7,648 bases of DNA from PALSA-660 sp036508875 (GTDB lineage: Bacteria > Actinomycetota > Coriobacteriia > Anaerosomatales > PALSA-660). Positions within the stretch are counted from its first letter, which is position 1; every line of letters begins with the position of its first letter. A program made the position numbers and the translations under genes. The notes beneath the pieces are model-generated. The model was not told the DNA's origin and ran no database searches. It worked only from the letters and a program-made list of their open reading frames with translations. The stretch covers positions 1 through 7,648 of the forward strand of contig DATCGP010000064.1 of NCBI GenBank assembly GCA_036508875.1, given 5' to 3'. Positions 5,930-7,648 of the stretch are shown here, one piece after another.

Positions 5930-6343
5930 TTCGTCCTGCAGCGGCAGACCGGTGTCGGACTCGCGTTCGCGTGGATCGCGCAGTGGGCGGCGTAGTTCGG
6001 AGGCACCGTCCCCTCGATCGGTGAGGGTCCGTTCCGTCTCGTCGCCGTGATGGATCTCAGCCTGATGGTGCCCCTCTTGTGTGTGGGCGCCGTGCTGCTG
6101 TGGCGCCGACACACGTGGGGCTTCGCCCTCGCGGCGATCGCAATCATCCAAGGCGCGGCGTAAACACTCGTTCTCACCACGAGCTCTGTCGTGGGCGGAT
6201 TGCGGCGCGTGGCAGGCTCGATGGAGCAGGCCCCGGTGTGGGCGGTCTGGACGCTGGCCGGGGTGGCAGCCGCGGTGGCGCTGCTGTGGAAGGTGGAGCG
6301 CCGAGCGCACTGCGCGCGGGCGACTGACGCAACCAGGGACTGA
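5930..6343 (+). pseudogene. Remnant of a small multi-helix membrane protein with two in-frame stops
   Basis: One plus-strand frame reads as a decayed membrane protein. Before the first stop (TAG 5993) it gives GVGLAFAWIAQWAA. Then FGGTVPSIGEG leads into DLSLMVPLLCVGAVLLWRRH and TWGFALAAIAIIQG before TAA (6161). After that comes TLVLTTSS and a final helix, APVWAVWTLAGVAAAVALLW, then TGA at 6341. The order (WL-helix, GG..P loop, DL..P helix, LLWRR.WG turn, last helix) matches from memory the C-terminal half of a common small hypothetical membrane family. The N-terminal half is absent; the remnant starts right after psuG. Third positions stay G/C-rich, so decay looks recent. A shorter intact reading is a 37-residue peptide from ATG 6050 to 6163. 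Family recall is not database-checked. Confidence 0.55.
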
Positions 6344-6349
6344 ACGCGA

Positions 6350-6380
6350 AAGAGGCGGCCCCCGATGGGGACCGCCTCTT
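6350..6380 (-). terminator. Hairpin terminator of the cold-shock gene
   Basis: A 13- to 14-bp stem (6350-6363 with 6367-6380) closes on a 3-nt loop. The single non-Watson-Crick position (C6359/A6371) is a mismatch on the plus strand but a G-U wobble in minus-strand RNA, so the stem is best suited to the leftward cold-shock transcript, 28 bases past its stop. The minus-strand stem is followed by TTTCGCGTT, a short T-rich tail. Confidence 0.65.
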
Positions 6381-6407
6381 CGTGATACGACAGACTCGCT
6401 CGGCTGA

Positions 6408-6611
6408 TTAGGCCTTGCGGATGTTGGTCGCCTGGAGCTTGCCGTTCTGACCAGTCGTCACCTCAAAGATGACCTTCTGGCCCTCGTCGAGGGTCTTGAA
6501 GCCCTCGCCCTGGATCTCGCTGAAGTGAGCGAAGACATCGTCGCCCTCTTCGCGAGCGATGAATCCGTAACCCTTGTCCGGGTTAAACCACTTCACGGTA
6601 CCTTCTGCCAT
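6408..6611 (-). CDS. csp: Cold-shock domain protein (CspA family)
   Basis: This 67-residue protein is a single cold-shock domain, the normal length for CspA-type proteins. These bind single-stranded RNA and DNA in the cytoplasm and act as RNA chaperones that melt structure. RNP1 is KGYGFI (13-18) and RNP2 is DVFAHF (25-30), with the usual start GTVKWFN (4-10). The aromatic residues W8, F9, Y15, F17, F27, H29 and F30 that form the nucleic-acid surface are present. The ATG at 6611 follows an AGAGGA ribosome-binding site by about ten bases. A long leader and an extended -10 promoter upstream, and a hairpin after the stop, mark it as a single-gene unit. Which csp paralogue it is, and whether it is cold-induced or constitutive, cannot be read from the sequence. 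Confidence 0.97.
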   Translation of the reverse strand: MAEGTVKWFNPDKGYGFIAREEGDDVFAHFSEIQGEGFKTLDEGQKVIFEVTTGQNGKLQATNIRKA

Positions 6612-6627
6612 TTAAATCCATCCTCTC

Positions 6628-6645
6628 GCCCCGTTTCACTGGGGC
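6628..6645 (-). promoter_or_regulatory. Stem-loop just upstream of the csp ribosome-binding site
   Basis: In the csp mRNA GCCCC and GGGGC (6645-6641 with 6632-6628) enclose an 8-nt loop, immediately before the AGAGGA site. A five-bp GC stem beside the ribosome-binding site within a long leader is the kind of element that can tune cold-shock translation. Function is inferred. Confidence 0.35.
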
Positions 6646-6724
6646 AAAACAAAGCGACCCGTTCCCCGCAACACTCGCGGATCATCAGGCCGCAACCGTG
6701 CGAACCACTCTGGCTCGCCAACGG

Positions 6725-6730
6725 AGTATA
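6725..6730 (-). promoter_or_regulatory. Extended -10 promoter of csp
   Basis: The minus strand reads TGC-TATACT, an extended -10 (TGN plus five of six matches). The -35 region 17 bases upstream (GGCACG) is poor, which the TGN extension could offset. A start near 6718 would give a 5' leader of about 107 nt, typical of cold-shock mRNAs. Confidence 0.55.
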
Positions 6731-6846
6731 GCACCGTTGCGGGGGAACGTGCCGAAATAGCTTTCCGGCGTCGTCGGCACGCGAAGTGCGAGCTGCGCGA
6801 GAGCGCGCGAGGTTGCTGGCGGGCGGCAGCGCACGGCCGTCCCGGT

Positions 6847-6875
6847 TTGCCCCGCCCGCCACGCCCCGCTACCCT
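6847..6875 (+). promoter_or_regulatory. Candidate promoter of the cation transporter gene
   Basis: TTGCCC (6847-6852) and TACCCT (6870-6875) are spaced by exactly 17 bases, about 50 bases ahead of the GTG at 6925. The -35 matches four of six and the -10 three of six. A small hairpin CCCGC-GTTC-GCGGG (6885-6898) falls in the resulting leader. It is the only reasonable pair seen in the 313-nt csp/transporter spacer (6612-6924), which otherwise shows no gene. Confidence 0.35.
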
Positions 6876-6924
6876 GAGCCTCGACCCGCGTTCGCGGGCC
6901 GGGACGAAGTGAAGGCGGGTCCAC

Positions 6925-7648
6925 GTGTCGGGCAAAGGCGAATCCAAGGTCGCGATCGTCGCGGCGATCGTAGGCAATCTGCTGGTCGCGATCAGCAAGT
7001 TCGTCGCTGCCGCGTTCACCGGCAGCTCGGCGATGATCTCCGAGGGCATCCACTCCCTCGTCGACACCGGCAACGGGACACTCGTCTTGTTCGGCATCAA
7101 GCGTGCGAACCGCCCCGCCGACGCCGGGCACCCGTTCGGGCACGGCAAGGAGCTGTACTTCTGGACACTCATAGTGGCGATCTCGATCTTTGGGATCGGC
7201 GGCGGCATGTCGATCTACGAGGGCGTCACGAGCCTGATCGAGCACACCCACATCGAGAATCCCTGGCCGAACTACCTGGTTCTCGTGATCGCGATGGTCA
7301 TCGAGAGCTCGTCATTCTTCATCGCGATGCGCGAGTTCAACGCGGCCCGAGGCGACCGGCCCGCGTTCGAGTTCATCCGTGCCTCGAAGGACCCGAGCCT
7401 GTTCACGATCGTCTTCGAGGACAGCGCCGCGATGCTGGGCCTGACCGTCGCCTTCCTCGGCGTGCTGCTCGGGCACCTGACCGGAATCCCCTACTTCGAC
7501 GGCGCCGCATCGGTCATCATCGGCCTCATCCTCGCGGGTGTGGCGTGGCTACTCGCGCGAGAGACCAAGGGGTTGCTGGTGGGCGAGGGCGTCGAGCCTC
7601 AGGTGCTCGTCGCGATGCGAGAGCTCATCATGGCCGATCAGGCGATCG
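6925..7648 (+). CDS. Cation diffusion facilitator (CDF) transporter, 3' end outside window
   Basis: CDF proteins export divalent metals (Zn, Fe, Mn, Co) from the cytoplasm in exchange for protons. The visible 241 codons include SEGIHSLVDTGN (39-50) in helix 2, with the metal-site pattern H43xxxD47, and the HPFGHGKELYFW loop (69-80) common to the group. Hydrophobic segments fall near 9-31, 35-58, 80-100, 115-137, 160-183 and 192-212, the six helices of the family; the sequence after about 215 begins the cytoplasmic domain. Helix 5 has FEDSAAMLG (164-172) instead of the standard HxxxD, as I recall for ZnT9-like members, so metal choice may differ. The GTG at 6925 is chosen because the homologous region begins directly after it; GAAGG-CGGGT lies upstream. 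The frame is open to the window edge with no stop. Metal specificity cannot be assigned. Confidence 0.92.
   Translation, partial: MSGKGESKVAIVAAIVGNLLVAISKFVAAAFTGSSAMISEGIHSLVDTGNGTLVLFGIKRANRPADAGHPFGHGKELYFWTLIVAISIFGIGGGMSIYEGVTSLIEHTHIENPWPNYLVLVIAMVIESSSFFIAMREFNAARGDRPAFEFIRASKDPSLFTIVFEDSAAMLGLTVAFLGVLLGHLTGIPYFDGAASVIIGLILAGVAWLLARETKGLLVGEGVEPQVLVAMRELIMADQAI

Noticed and set aside
5873..6310. Minus-strand 145-codon frame convergent with psuG, ending in a protein-like stretch (LDDVIDNARRAYDSVG)
   Set aside because: Apart from its last 25 residues the frame is Arg/His/Asp-rich without helices or motifs, has no clear ribosome-binding site, and overlaps the psuG 3' end. The plus-strand remnant explains the interval better.

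Overview
The window is high-GC DNA with a strong G/C bias at third codon positions. It carries multiheme c-type cytochromes, a Tat-exported ferredoxin subunit, GTG starts and GTGA/ATGA gene overlaps. This fits a high-GC bacterium with an anaerobic or facultative respiratory chain. A respiring actinobacterium of the Coriobacteriia type is my best guess, but nothing here proves the taxon.

Layout. (1) 1-3430, minus strand: a tightly coupled four-gene operon transcribed toward the left edge. The order is a tetraheme cytochrome c with a C-terminal membrane anchor (3430-2693), a Tat-exported protein with four 4Fe-4S sites (2696-1752), a ten-helix NrfD/PsrC-type quinone-interacting membrane protein (1745-483), and a NapC/NirT-like multiheme cytochrome that runs off the left edge (486-1). 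Spacing is a 4-nt overlap, a 6-nt gap and a 4-nt overlap, so the four products are probably made together. The set reads as a membrane complex passing electrons between menaquinol and periplasmic hemes; no molybdopterin catalytic subunit is present in the window. (2) 3431-3993: a 563-nt divergent intergenic region holding a candidate promoter for the cytochrome operon. It also holds several plus-strand stem-loops, a 22-codon mini-ORF behind a ribosome-binding site that complements the 16S rRNA 3' end over 15 nt, a terminator-like hairpin and a 12-bp palindrome. (3) 3994-5891, plus strand: psuK and psuG, a complete pseudouridine salvage pair (kinase, then C-C bond-cleaving glycosidase) overlapping by GTGA. 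(4) 5892-6407: a decayed remnant of a small membrane protein with two in-frame stops, then a hairpin terminator. (5) 6408-6611, minus strand: a cold-shock protein with a leader of about 107 nt and an extended -10 promoter. (6) 6925-7648, plus strand: a cation diffusion facilitator transporter, cut by the right edge.

The most unusual part is the 3581-3958 leader in front of psuK. It combines mini-ORF, SD/anti-SD pairing, serial hairpins and a terminator-like stem, and looks like an uncharacterised attenuation or riboregulatory element. The respiratory operon is a recognisable type of module but its exact subunit combination deserves a comparison. No tRNA, rRNA gene, insertion sequence or CRISPR array was seen.
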